DNA of 37,836 nt from Priapulus caudatus (taxonomy: Eukaryota; Priapulida; Priapulimorpha; Priapulimorphida; Priapulidae): the NCBI RefSeq assembly GCF_000485595.1, contig NW_014577258.1:158619-196454 (forward strand), written 5' to 3'. Shown piece after piece: positions 18,490 to 28,791 of the stretch. The stretch's first letter is position 1. The number at the start of each line of letters is the position of its first letter. The notes under the pieces are model-generated. The model saw only the letters and a program-made list of their open reading frames with translations, did no database searches and was not told where the DNA came from. The position numbers and the translations under genes were made by a program.

Positions 18490-20973
18490 GTAAGTCAATC
18501 ACTGCTAATAATTATGACTTAATGGACTTATAACGACGTTGTATCATCAGGAGTGAATTAAAACAAATGATAGTTACATTATTATATATATTAATTAGTT
18601 TATATATATAATATATATATATATTCTTATGAGAGGTTTGCGCACGGACTGTGTGGATATTCGTACGGTCATGATCGTACTTTCATTATACGGTGATCGC
18701 AAAGTGGTGTGTTTAATATTGCTGCACAGGTGGGACTTTTTCAACCCCATTTCGAGGGGTGATCAGGAATATGCGTTTTTGGCACTATGTCGGGAATTTC
18801 TATAGAACTAACATACACACAACGAAATTAGCCTCCTTTTGGACTAATCTGTAGCGTTTTGTGATGTGAAGATATCTGGGGCATATTAGGTACATTCTTA
18901 ATACTTGCCGGGCTGGTAACAATTACAGTAAACAATATAAATCAATATAACTTCAATTAATTGCTTATACGTGTAACCGTATAGATAAAATGGTGGAATG
19001 ATATTTACCCACGAGAGATGAAACGATCCGTCTCGGGTTAGAATCATCCCACTGCTATTAAACAATTTATGATTGACATTCATTCGTGCATAACACATTA
19101 AACATGATTGGGTACGCATATATCCATATGGTCTAATGAAACCAGGAGTGACATAATATAGACATAATATATTACATCACTCCTCATAAACTACGTGTCA
19201 AAGGCTTGTTTCGTGCAACGTATGCAAGTAGAAATACAGCGAAAAAGGCACCAAATTTTAATATTAGATGGCTGCATGAAAATTACATGTGAAGTTTTGT
19301 TTTACTTATATGTTTGCAAACCATGCATTACATGTAAAACTGGGTTGTTAGTGTTACCATAGCCAGCCACTACTTCAGTACTTCTACTGCATTAATTACT
19401 AAATGTGTTGGCCAACTTATAAGGGCCATTACGCAATCGTGTTACTATAACACGTAAAGTAAACAGCATTGAAACAAAACTATTTGATAATAGGAGTGCA
19501 AGAACTTATATGAGTTGGCCAATTCGTGACATGAATTTACGATCGCTGTTTTTTGTTTGTTTTAATAACGGATCTCGGTTTAAACAATCAAGTGTTGTGA
19601 TAGTGAAGCAGGTTAGGAATAATACTGCTATTAGAAATAAATAGGCCTGTGCACATTTAACTGAGAAATGTGATAAATAACGACTCAATACGCGATCCCC
19701 CTCATCAACGTCCCAATAACCAATATCGGAGTAGAGGCTTGGGTGTGCAGCATTAGAATTTGCGACGTAAGCAAACTTGAACCATAATCACTGTTTTCTG
19801 CCTAGTCGTGTTGATGCAAGAAATTTTGGTTATCTACACATTACATTACGGTCTGCACTACGAAGTTATAATTCTCATTTGATTTGTCATGTGAGTGTTA
19901 ATTAGATTATTTTAATTAAATGAGTGATGACCAATTTCGTCTCTCTTGCAGTATGAGCTTCATGGTCATCAATGAATGCGCAGCCGTTGCCACAGTAAGC
20001 AGATTTTCATCGTAAAGTACGGCAATCTCGGGAGACTGATAGTGCTAGACAACGTATAATAGTTATCATAATGTAAAAATGCTCCAGAGTTCAACTTGTG
20101 TTGCTTTCCTCAAATTCGCCACTTTGAGGTCACGAGACTGCTATCGCTACTGCTAGACAACGGTTATTTCTTGGGGAAAATGTCTGTAAATTTTTAATAA
20201 CGAAATAGCGACTGTCTTTTACGAGTAATTGCAATGAGTGCACTAGCACTTTCCCAAAGCAATGGATGGATCTAGGGTGTTAATAATGCAAACAATAGCC
20301 GATGGCCGATTCCTAGAGCGAAATTAAGAGAGTGCATACTCAATAATAATAACTGCCCTGTAAGAATCATGGCATACAGTGCATGAACATCAGCTGCCCT
20401 CAGCTACTGCCTTTTCCACACATGTATCAGAGATTAGGGATAGCTATGATTAACATTGCAATCGTCAACATTCGTACATGGTGAGCAAAAACACAGCAGA
20501 AACAAGTGGAGAAGGCAACACCTGGTAATTAATCGGCGCCTAATTTGGTGCAATTCAGCTAAAAACTGTTTGATTGCAAAAAAAATTCAACGGATATATA
20601 TTTTACGTAAACGTTGGTTTTTGCCACTTTTCCAGTCACAAAACCTTTTCGGGCAAAAATATGGCGAACCGTACAAATTCTCAGTGTGTAAATTGCATGA
20701 TAAGATACACAATTCATTTTTTAAAGAGTAACTCCTCCTGCTGTGGCACCGAGAAAGGTGACCCAGAAAAAAGAACACAAATTCTTCGTGTGTAAATTAC
20801 ATAATAAAATTCATTTTTTAAAGAGTAACGTCCCCTGTGGCACCGAGAAAGGCGATCCGTGTGACAAGGGACTCATGTGCGCCGGATGGATGATACCAGG
20901 CGGCAATGAGTTGCCTGGACTGTGCGTGGACAGCCTGAATCTAAACCAGAAGATCGAACGCGACCTTCCCAAG
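18452..20973 (+). CDS. Small secreted cysteine-rich protein, 3 exons, partial
   Basis: The exons are 18452-18489, 19952-19994 and 20824-20973. Joined, they read in one frame for 77 codons and end at an AAG|gtacga donor, so at least one more exon is expected but was not found. Residues 1-27 look like a secretory signal peptide: a basic start (MYVNRASR), a hydrophobic core (LVAICMSFMVI) and small residues before the exon 3 junction (CAAVAT). Exon 3 supplies four cysteines in CGTEKGDPCDKGLMC and GLCVD, with a Gly/Pro-rich spacer. The pattern recalls the second half of an IGFBP-type N-terminal domain, but four cysteines are too few to assign it. I do not recognise a named family. Confidence 0.55.
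18490..19951. other. Intron 1 of the secreted-protein gene
   Basis: AT-rich run at 18580-18625, a single arm TCATCAGGAGTGAATTA at 18546 resembling the hairpin family, and hairpin H2 at 19139-19189. No other gene was recognised. Confidence 0.5.
19139..19189. mobile_element. Hairpin element H2
   Basis: The arms CAGGAGTGACATAATATA and TAATATATTACATCACTCCT face each other across a very short loop. It shares the AGGAGTG terminus of the family. Confidence 0.6.
19952..19994 (+). CDS. Secreted protein exon 2 (43-nt micro-exon)
   Basis: The acceptor TCTCTCTTGCAG and donor CACA|gtaagc bound 43 nt. Spliced to exon 1 it completes a TGT codon and encodes MSFMVINECAAVAT, ending in phase 0, which fits exon 3. 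Confidence 0.5.
19995..20675. other. Intron 2, left part, nothing seen
   Basis: Unique sequence. The open frame from 20456 runs through the intron into the duplicated exon-start region and has no domain. Confidence 0.5.
20676..20850 (+). repeat. Tandem duplication over the exon 3 acceptor
   Basis: The unit ATTCNNNGTGTGTAAATT ... TTTTTTAAAGAGTAAC ... TGTGGCACCGAGAAAGG occurs twice, with acceptors at 20727 and 20824 (97 bp apart). The left copy reads SNSSCCGTEKGDPEKRTQIL and then stops at TAA (20793). Confidence 0.85.
20824..20973 (+). CDS. Secreted protein exon 3 (cysteine-rich)
   Basis: 150 nt, phase 0 at both ends, from TTTTTTAAAG|AGTAAC to CCCAAG|gtacga. It encodes SNVPCGTEKGDPCDKGLMCA, then GWMIPGGNELPGLCVDSLNL and NQKIERDLPK. 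A diverged copy of its first ~35 bp and the preceding intron lies 97 bp upstream (20680-20765). Hairpin element H3 starts only about 18 bp after the donor. Confidence 0.6.
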
Positions 20974-20991
20974 GTACGAAGTGTATACGCC

Positions 20992-21082
20992 ATATCAGGG
21001 GTTAATAATGACAATATTAATTGTAATAATGTAATTGTAATAATTGCAATAATGACAAATTTGTCGTTATTAACCCATGACT
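20992..21082. mobile_element. Hairpin element H3
   Basis: Left arm ATATCAGGGGTTAATAATGA, right arm TTGTCGTTATTAACCC, interior AT-rich (TAATTGTAATAATG). It is the same terminal sequence as H5. Confidence 0.7.
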
Positions 21083-21184
21083 ATACATATATATATATAC
21101 GATGACTAGCTCTGTAGGTCTATCACTGCTCAACCATGCCTCATAAAACACACACTTCCACTTGTAGACATCGTCATCATGGAC

Positions 21185-21472
21185 TTACTGGTCATTTGCA
21201 TGATATCAGGAGTGTATAATATAGATATAGTCTATATTATAAACTCCTGCTGATATCACAGCCCTACTATGGCTAAATTACAGGCCAACTACCTACTACT
21301 GTCATTTGTGCTATATCAGAGTACCTACTGGTCATTTGTGCTATATCACATGCCCACTGGTCATTTGTGCTATATTATCACTTGCCCACTGGTCATTTGT
21401 TCTATATCACATTCCCACTGGTCATTTGTGCTATATCACATGCCTACTGGCCATTTGTCCTATATCATGGCC
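21185..21472. repeat. ~29-bp tandem repeat split by a hairpin
   Basis: The unit ACTGGTCATTTGTGCTATATCA plus CATGCCC occurs about seven times. The first unit (21189) is separated from the others by hairpin H4. Confidence 0.88.
21202..21257. mobile_element. Hairpin element H4
   Basis: GATATCAGGAGTGTATAATA faces TATTATAAACTCCTGCTGATATC with a minimal loop; the right arm has a 3-base insertion (GCT). It sits inside the 29-bp tandem repeat. Confidence 0.75.
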
Positions 21473-22185
21473 GTACGGGTCACCTGGTGACAGGTGACAG
21501 ACCTGCTGTTCATTCTTTCACGAGTCCTAATCGGTGACAAATCATACAGCACCACCCACCCCTCACAGGCTCACACCCTCAACCTGCCACTGCCAGTTTG
21601 AAAAAAAAATCTCTGATATCTAATGATATTACTCTCAGGATGTAAGGGTATCGAGAGCATGTTCTTATACCAGCACTTCGCATGAAAGATGCACTTTGGC
21701 AGAGCTTTTTATGATTATGATTATTTACTATTTTATTTATTTATATTGTGCATTTTTACATAACATGATCAAAAGCGCAGCACATCAATATCGCAACGAC
21801 TGAACAATAAATTGAAAGATTAATAAAAGTGCACAGGTGAGATATGTCGCTAACTGCGAAATAAAGCGTAGAAGCGCACTCACTCAATCCCTGAATCAAT
21901 CTAGCGCAGCGGTAAAAAAAACCAGCGAGCAATAAAAAAAAAGCTTAGCAGAATAGGTAAAAAGCAGCGCTGCTCAACTAGAACGTGTTTCAACGCTCGG
22001 AAAACACGTCCGTTGTTCCGTCTCCTGCATGAGTAACCACTTCTACGAGCTAGCAGCTCTGGTTGTTAGATCCGTGTCAGCGATATGATAGCTACTGCCT
22101 CCCCTGGGTCTGAAGCGATCAACCACGACTCGAAACAACAACATCAACCCAGCTTTGCAGATGCTTACAACGCGTACTACACGTG
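21473..22185. other. No gene recognised
   Basis: Unique AT-rich sequence with A-runs near 21600 and 21940. I looked for a fourth exon of the secreted-protein gene and for myosin neck/tail exons and found neither. Confidence 0.45.
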
Positions 22186-22520
22186 ATGACGCATGCGCTA
22201 CGCAAACTAACTTGTTTCTAGGAATTCCACACACGGAATTCTCTTTGAAAAAGCATACGTTGAAGTCGCCGAACAAGCCATCTGTTTTCTGTATGTTCTG
22301 TACACACAGGCCGTTTTAACGTGCTATGCAAGCCAATTTGTTTCTAGGTCCCACATATAATCTGTTTCAATGTTCTACGGAAGATAACTTGTTTCCATGT
22401 CCCACAAGCTTTTTTAATGTGCAACACCAAATAACTTGTTTCTAAGTATGTCTTACACATATGCTGTTTGAATGTGCAACGCAAGATAACTTGTTTCTAC
22501 GTCCCACACATAAGCTATTT
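22186..22520. repeat. Degenerate ~55-bp tandem repeat
   Basis: Units share GCAAGATAACTTGTTTCTA, TCCCACA and CTGTTTTAATGTGCAAC, at about 22197, 22328, 22380, 22427 and 22480. Confidence 0.75.
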
Positions 22521-22677
22521 TAATGCCCTCCCCGTCCCCATCCCCGATTACACAGACACGCAACACAGAACACACACTTGGACTCTGGAAACCATCCAGT
22601 ATACACACACCACCGGATATATTGTACCACATACGATGGACATACGGGCGCACCACCCACTAACGAGAGCTATGCTG

Positions 22678-22681
22678 TCAA

Positions 22682-22712
<31 letters not shown>

Positions 22713-22722
22713 AAGAGAGAGT
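22678..22722. repeat. (GA)n microsatellite beside myosin exon j donor
   Basis: GA repeat with AAAG interruptions, 32 bp from the exon j donor. On the myosin strand it is a (CU)n tract ending in CTTTGACAG, which mimics a polypyrimidine tract plus acceptor. Confidence 0.95.
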
Positions 22723-22754
22723 GACACAAAGACAAGTGAGAAGCCATGCGGTAC

Positions 22755-22960
22755 CTATTGTACAGCATCCTCTTGAAGTCCTGGAACAGCGTGTCCTTGT
22801 TCTTGTCAATGAAGCCGTCGGCGGAGTAGTTGACGTCGCCGGCGTAGTGGCGGATGCGGAAATCACGGCCGAACTGCAGCGTCTTGTCGCCGGTGGCGAG
22901 CTGTCGCGACGTGTAGTGATCGTGCTTGCCCAGCTTCTGATTCATCGCCTCGAGGAACAT
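22755..22960 (-). CDS. MYO1D: Myosin exon j (lower 50K, actin-binding region)
   Basis: 206 nt from gtcacttag|ATGTTCC to AACAATAG-type donor TACAATAG|gtaccg. It encodes [60 protein letters not shown] and DFKRMLYN plus two bases. This is the last recognisable myosin exon in the window. Confidence 0.95.
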
Positions 22961-25019
22961 CTAAGTGACATTAACGTTAGAGACACGTCAGCGTCAAGAC
23001 GGAAGGATACACTGGGCATCGCTTTAGATCGCAGGGGTGACATAGGGGCGTAGTTTCGCAACATCAAAGTTAAAGGGATACATGGCCCTAGTAGGTTCCT
23101 TGCACATTTTCAGTTAAAATAAATTTTCGGGGTTTAAATGACGCTACATAATTATTTACATGTTTAAAAAAAACGTTTTAAAACTAATGGCTGTATTGTT
23201 GCTTACGACAGTGGCGTCACTACTAGTTCTGGTTAATCGCCTTGAGGAACATTTTCACGACATCAACGTTAGAGACACGTCAGCCAAACAGAAGCTTAAG
23301 ATCACAGGGAAAATGACATAGGGGTGTAGATACGCACTAGATCTGGAGCACGGTTAAAGTTATAGAGATACATGATAGCGTAAAGCGTAAAGTAAAAATA
23401 CTAGGGGCCAGATCAAATTTTAGGGCCCAGCTTATCGCATGAAGCACCAAAGTTTGAGATTGTTCTTAGAAATAGACACTAAAACGGTGCTCCACTGAGC
23501 ACGAAGGTTCAGAGCAGTTGACAACTGAGGCTACTGACAACTTTTACTATAAATTTTAGTGAATAGCTGCAAGTGAAGTCTTTTCTTAGTGGTTCCTAGC
23601 AGTAGCAGTTTTAAAGAGATACATGACCCTAGGGTTCCTTGCACATTTTAGTTTAAATAGGTTTAAATTATGCTACATAAAAAATCTCATTGTTCAATAT
23701 TCATTAGAAATATTTAAAAAAATGTTTTAAAACTAACAGCTGTATCGTTGCTTACAACGACGGTGGCGCCACCACTAGCGAAATAACGTCTGCAACGTGC
23801 AAAATAAATCGGAAAGTGCTTTTTCAGGGTGGCAGCACAATCGCGGGGTGTCATGTCAACGGCCAAAATTAAAGACTTCGAAACTCACTGTTGTTTTATG
23901 ACTAATGTGAATGCATGATTATAGAAATTCGTAGGTATATGCTATTACTTATGCACTTATTATCAGAATATACCCTAAAATTCTAGGGTGTAGTATCACT
24001 TTAAAGACACGTCTGCCGGACGGACGGAAGCACAGCGCATCGCTTTAGATTGCAGGGGAAACGACATAGGGGTGTAGATACATACTAGATCTGCAGCACG
24101 GTTTTGCGTAATTACCGGTAGATATGTACTGATCTGGATCTGGATCTGGATCTGTATCTGATCTATATTAGATTATATTAGTTGTAACTAGATGTGGAGC
24201 ACAATTTTGTGTAATTACCAGCAGATATGTACTGATCTAACAGACAGAGATAACATTAGTCAACGCTAGTCAGAGATTACGCATAGACCACAGATACGCA
24301 CGCCGGTACAGAGACGTTGTCAGCAATCATTAGTCATAGACTACAAGTGACAACAGTCATTAATTACTTCACAGATACAAGCAGTAAACAGACAGAGAGA
24401 CATTAGCTACAGACCATACGTACACACGATAAACAGACAGAGAGACCGGACATCAGGTAAAGTACACACAGGTAATGGTTACACAGATGTTACACAGATA
24501 AACTAACCGAGATGCTCATCGCTGCGAAGAAGCCATTTTACAATCAGTTCTCGAAGAACAAAGACAAACACAGAGAGAAGCCTTCAGGCGTCGAATAATC
24601 GCGCGAGCATTCACGCGCGCGTGATTATTCTATAACAAACGTAAACACATCTCGAGTAGGAATACCGATAGTCGATCTATCACCCGCCCGGCAAAATTGC
24701 CATGCAGTTCTATCTAATCATGATCACTATTGCAATAGCTGTGGTTCTAAAAGATAATACTTGGCATATAATAGTGGCAATAAGTGCCTCAAAGTCGACG
24801 ATTTTATGCGCACTTGTGAAAAAGCTCAATCGTTCTAGCTTGGCCGATCAACCTAGCAACAACGAACAGGGGGAGGAGATGATGAGGAGCCGGGGAGGTC
24901 ACCTAGTCTTGGCAAATGAAGACAGAAAAGTGACAAGTGGAAAGGCGCACGAGATTCGTTCGCGAAAAGGATGTTAAGGAAGCGGAAAGTTACAATGAGG
25001 ACACTCACGTGCAGTTCGT

Positions 25020-25061
<42 letters not shown>

Positions 25062-28000
25062 TTGTAGTTGGTGGTGGTGCTGTTGTTGTTGGTTTCGTTT
25101 TGGTTGTTGTTATTGTCATTGACATTATTATTGTTGTTGTCGTTGTTGTCGTCGCCGTTGCTGTTATCATTGTTGGTGTCGTCATCGGCGTCATCATCCT
25201 ACATCATACATTGCTGTTGTTGTATTTGTTGTTGTTGTGTTTCATCATACTGCTGTGCTTTTCTGCAAAGCTTTACTTTTACACACACTTTCATACATTT
25301 CAATTTGATTGTCGACATCACTGCTTTCCATTATTGCTAAAACTATTCGATGGGCGATGTTCATTCACAAAACCTACTAACTTATACACGTTTTTTTTTA
25401 AACGCACATCCTAAAAAAATTTCAGCATAAAACAGCCTACCATTAAAAACGTCGGGAAACAAATTATTCTAAAAATTATTTAAGATATAATGGGCAAGAC
25501 TAAAAAGAGTGAACCTTTTTCAGTTAATTGTAGGTTTTCAGACGAATACGAATAGTGTAAACTAGCGTACATCAATATCTAGCACAATCCATACTAGTTA
25601 TCAATTCATTCGATCATAAAACTTAATTTGACCAAGCACCTTTTGTAATTCAAGAGAAACCTACAATGTACTTTTGCAAATTACACACTGATCTTCGTAC
25701 TTGTCTTCAGCTTACAATGTCATCGATAACCCTGCGCCAATAAAAAGGAAAAAACTTATTACCCTATTCAACAGAAATCCTAGGGAAACTTCTGTAATGT
25801 AACAAAAGGCCATTATAGAACCAGCTCACAGCAATATTCGACCAAATACAGGAACATTCATACAAACACAGGAACACACAAATATATTCGAATTTATATA
25901 ACACAGGAACGCTCAAACAAATACAGTTATCTTACTATAAATTGCTGAATGTTGTATGTATGTATGCATGTATGTATGTATGTATGTATGTATGTATGTA
26001 TGTATGTATGTATGTATGTATGTAGGTATGTATGTATGTATGTATGTATGTATGTATGTATGTATGCATGCATGNNNNNNNNNNAAGTACTCCACCTGAA
26101 GTGAATGTCGTAGATGAGCACGATTGCACCAACAAGCTACAAAATTGAGAAAAAAATTGACCGAAAAAAATTTCCTGTAAACTTAGAAAACAGTAAAAAC
26201 GACATTGCCATCATAACATAAACGCAGTGGCTATGCGTCCGGTCATCCATTACAAAGCTCAGCACAGATTCCCAAATCCACGTCACGATTAGGCCACGCC
26301 CCCTTTCAAATCGTTGATTTTACTGGATTTAATATTGCTTCAAACGTTTGATAATATACCTAAAGGTAAGTAATATTATGGTAAAAAATACAGTTGGGTT
26401 CACATAAGAAATATATGACCGGACGCGTAGCATGGGAGCTAGGCGTCCGGTAACCAGACGCGTATCCACGGCCTAACATAAAAGCGGACAACAAAACTCT
26501 CTGTTATATTCGGCAACCCTGCGTGATACAGACGAAGTTGGAAGAGTGTCGAGTGCCTCCAGCGAGAGCGCCTCGTTACGAGCGTGGCCACGTGGGAGGA
26601 GGGAGTGTGTGCGACTCACGTTCTGCCACTCAATGCCCTCCCGCATGTACTCCTCCTGCTCAGATTTCAGCACCAGCTCAATAAAGTATATAGTATGAGT
26701 ATATAATATATAGTATATAGTATATAGTATATAGTATATAGTATATATAGTATATAATATATAGTATATATTATATAGAGATCAGTGTGTGGGAAAACGG
26801 AGTGTGTGCGACTCACGTTCTGCCATTCGATGCCCTCCCGCATGTACTCCTCCTGCTCAGACTTCAGCACCAGCTCAATGAACAGCTGCTGCAGCTTCTC
26901 GTTACAGTAGTTGATGCAGAACTGCTCAAAGCTGCAATGCGAGACGGATCGTTAACGCGGGTGCAAGACAGTAGAGATCAGCAAATGAACCAGGTACATG
27001 ACGAATACATCCCCAGTACACGTAACACATGAACAATTGCTCCCCTCTGCCTACCTTTAGTGCAGGTGCAAGACAGCAGAGATCGGTAAATTAACCTGGA
27101 GTCCCAGGATACACATAAAGTTGGGTTTACACTATGGAAAAGTCGACGAGTTGATAAACTTTTCAACGATCTATCAACCTTTCTATCAGATGTTCAAAAG
27201 CTTTTTATGTTATCGACCGCGAGTTCGGCAAACGTTTCAACATTTGACCTGCAGTGTGCGCGCGGGGCAATATGGATGTGCATTTTTGAATGTGTTAATT
27301 TGCGCCAGTGTGGTGCCGATAGCAAAACCGTGCTCTCCCCCTGGGTGGAGGGACACACCTCTTGATTGCTATTATCAGAGTGGCTGAGCAGCAAAAACTT
27401 ACTCAACTCACTGACCAAAGGTTGAGAAAACAGAACATCTTCTTATCTCTTATCTCTCAACTTCTCTCTTATCTCTTATCTCTTATCTCTAATCTTCTTA
27501 TCTCTCAACTAGTTGCTATTTTTTGTTGAGGGCTCAAATTTTACGTTTACACTGCCGACTTTCGGTCAATTAGTTAAAAAGTTGACCAACTTGTCAGTTG
27601 ATAGTTGATAGCGTAAACCCAGCTTAACATAGAGACAGTTGTTGCCTTACCGGAGCTGGTTCGGTGCATAAAATAAATGCCTACATCTTTACACACGATA
27701 CTCTTGCACATGTTTCCGTTGTAAGCAGGAGAGGAGGAATTGAAGACAAAGACTGGACATTGATGTCAGCATACCTGTTATTGTCAAAGACTTCAAATCC
27801 ATAGATGTCAAGGACACCGATGACCGTATTTTTGCCCGCTTGATAGCCATTTGTTTGTACCTCTATGGCTTCGTTGATCCGGCCTACTATCCATGTGAAC
27901 ATCTTCTCATACATTGCCTGTTTTAATGAAAGTGACATGTACATGGATGAGAATGAAGAATTTCATTTTCAAAGTAAATCACAAGTCGGGAGGAGGGGAA

Positions 28001-28743
28001 GCCAACTATTTACAAATTTCATTAAAACTAATAGAATGTGTTTTACTTGTTGCTAAATACAAACTTGTGTTACTGTTATAATATTATTATACACACGTTC
28101 TCACATTATGTGTACATGATGTAACCAATACATGTACAAAGAAGAATCTTATTGAATAAAGATACTGTTGAGTTGAAATACAGATTTTACATTCTTAACC
28201 TTATCCCCCCCCCCTAAACCTTTCTTATCGAATTTAGATGTTTCACAAAATCAACCCCAAGGACTCTCAAATCCGAGAAATTTCTCGGATTCGAGGAACA
28301 TTCTCATCCCTGCATGTAGTTAGCTCATTCTCTCATACAGCCATCGACAGCATTATAGAAAGTCAGCGGAGAACTATGTAATACAGAATTTTTACATCTC
28401 TCTATAGCAGAGGAGCCGTGTCGGCTACACTGCAGGTGGGTTAACGAGTTTACTGAAGACATAAATTGTCGGTTTTTCTTAGCAACCAGGCACCAGAAAA
28501 TGCAATTCAAATTACTAAGAAACCTCATATAATACAGACAGGCACACATCCCTGCAGTTACGCTCGCAGATACAGACACATGCACAAGCACACAGGCACA
28601 GACTGCTCTCATCACGGACAAACACACAAAGGAACATACACACAATCACGCACGTGCTCACATATGAACACACACACACACGCGCACGCAAATGTCCAAC
28701 TACACAAGCATACCCATACACATACACTTTTGCAGGCACTCAT

Positions 28744-28791
<48 letters not shown>

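Noticed and set aside
20811-21014. Minus-strand frame over the secreted-protein exon
   Set aside because: Shadow of exon 3; the plus-strand reading has matched splice sites, phase and a cysteine pattern.
22043-22276. 77-codon minus-strand frame as a missing myosin exon
   Set aside because: Its peptide has no similarity to the expected converter, IQ or TH1 sequences and part of it lies in the degenerate 55-bp repeat.
22679-22680. Strong pyrimidine tract plus CAG after exon j donor, suggesting a 75-nt intron and a further myosin exon
   Set aside because: The downstream reading (S-I-A-L-V-S-G-W-W) does not match the conserved sequence after this point in MYO1D; the tract is simply the reverse of the GA microsatellite.
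22721-23053. 110-codon plus-strand frame
   Set aside because: Antisense shadow of myosin exon j, whose minus-strand reading is strongly conserved.
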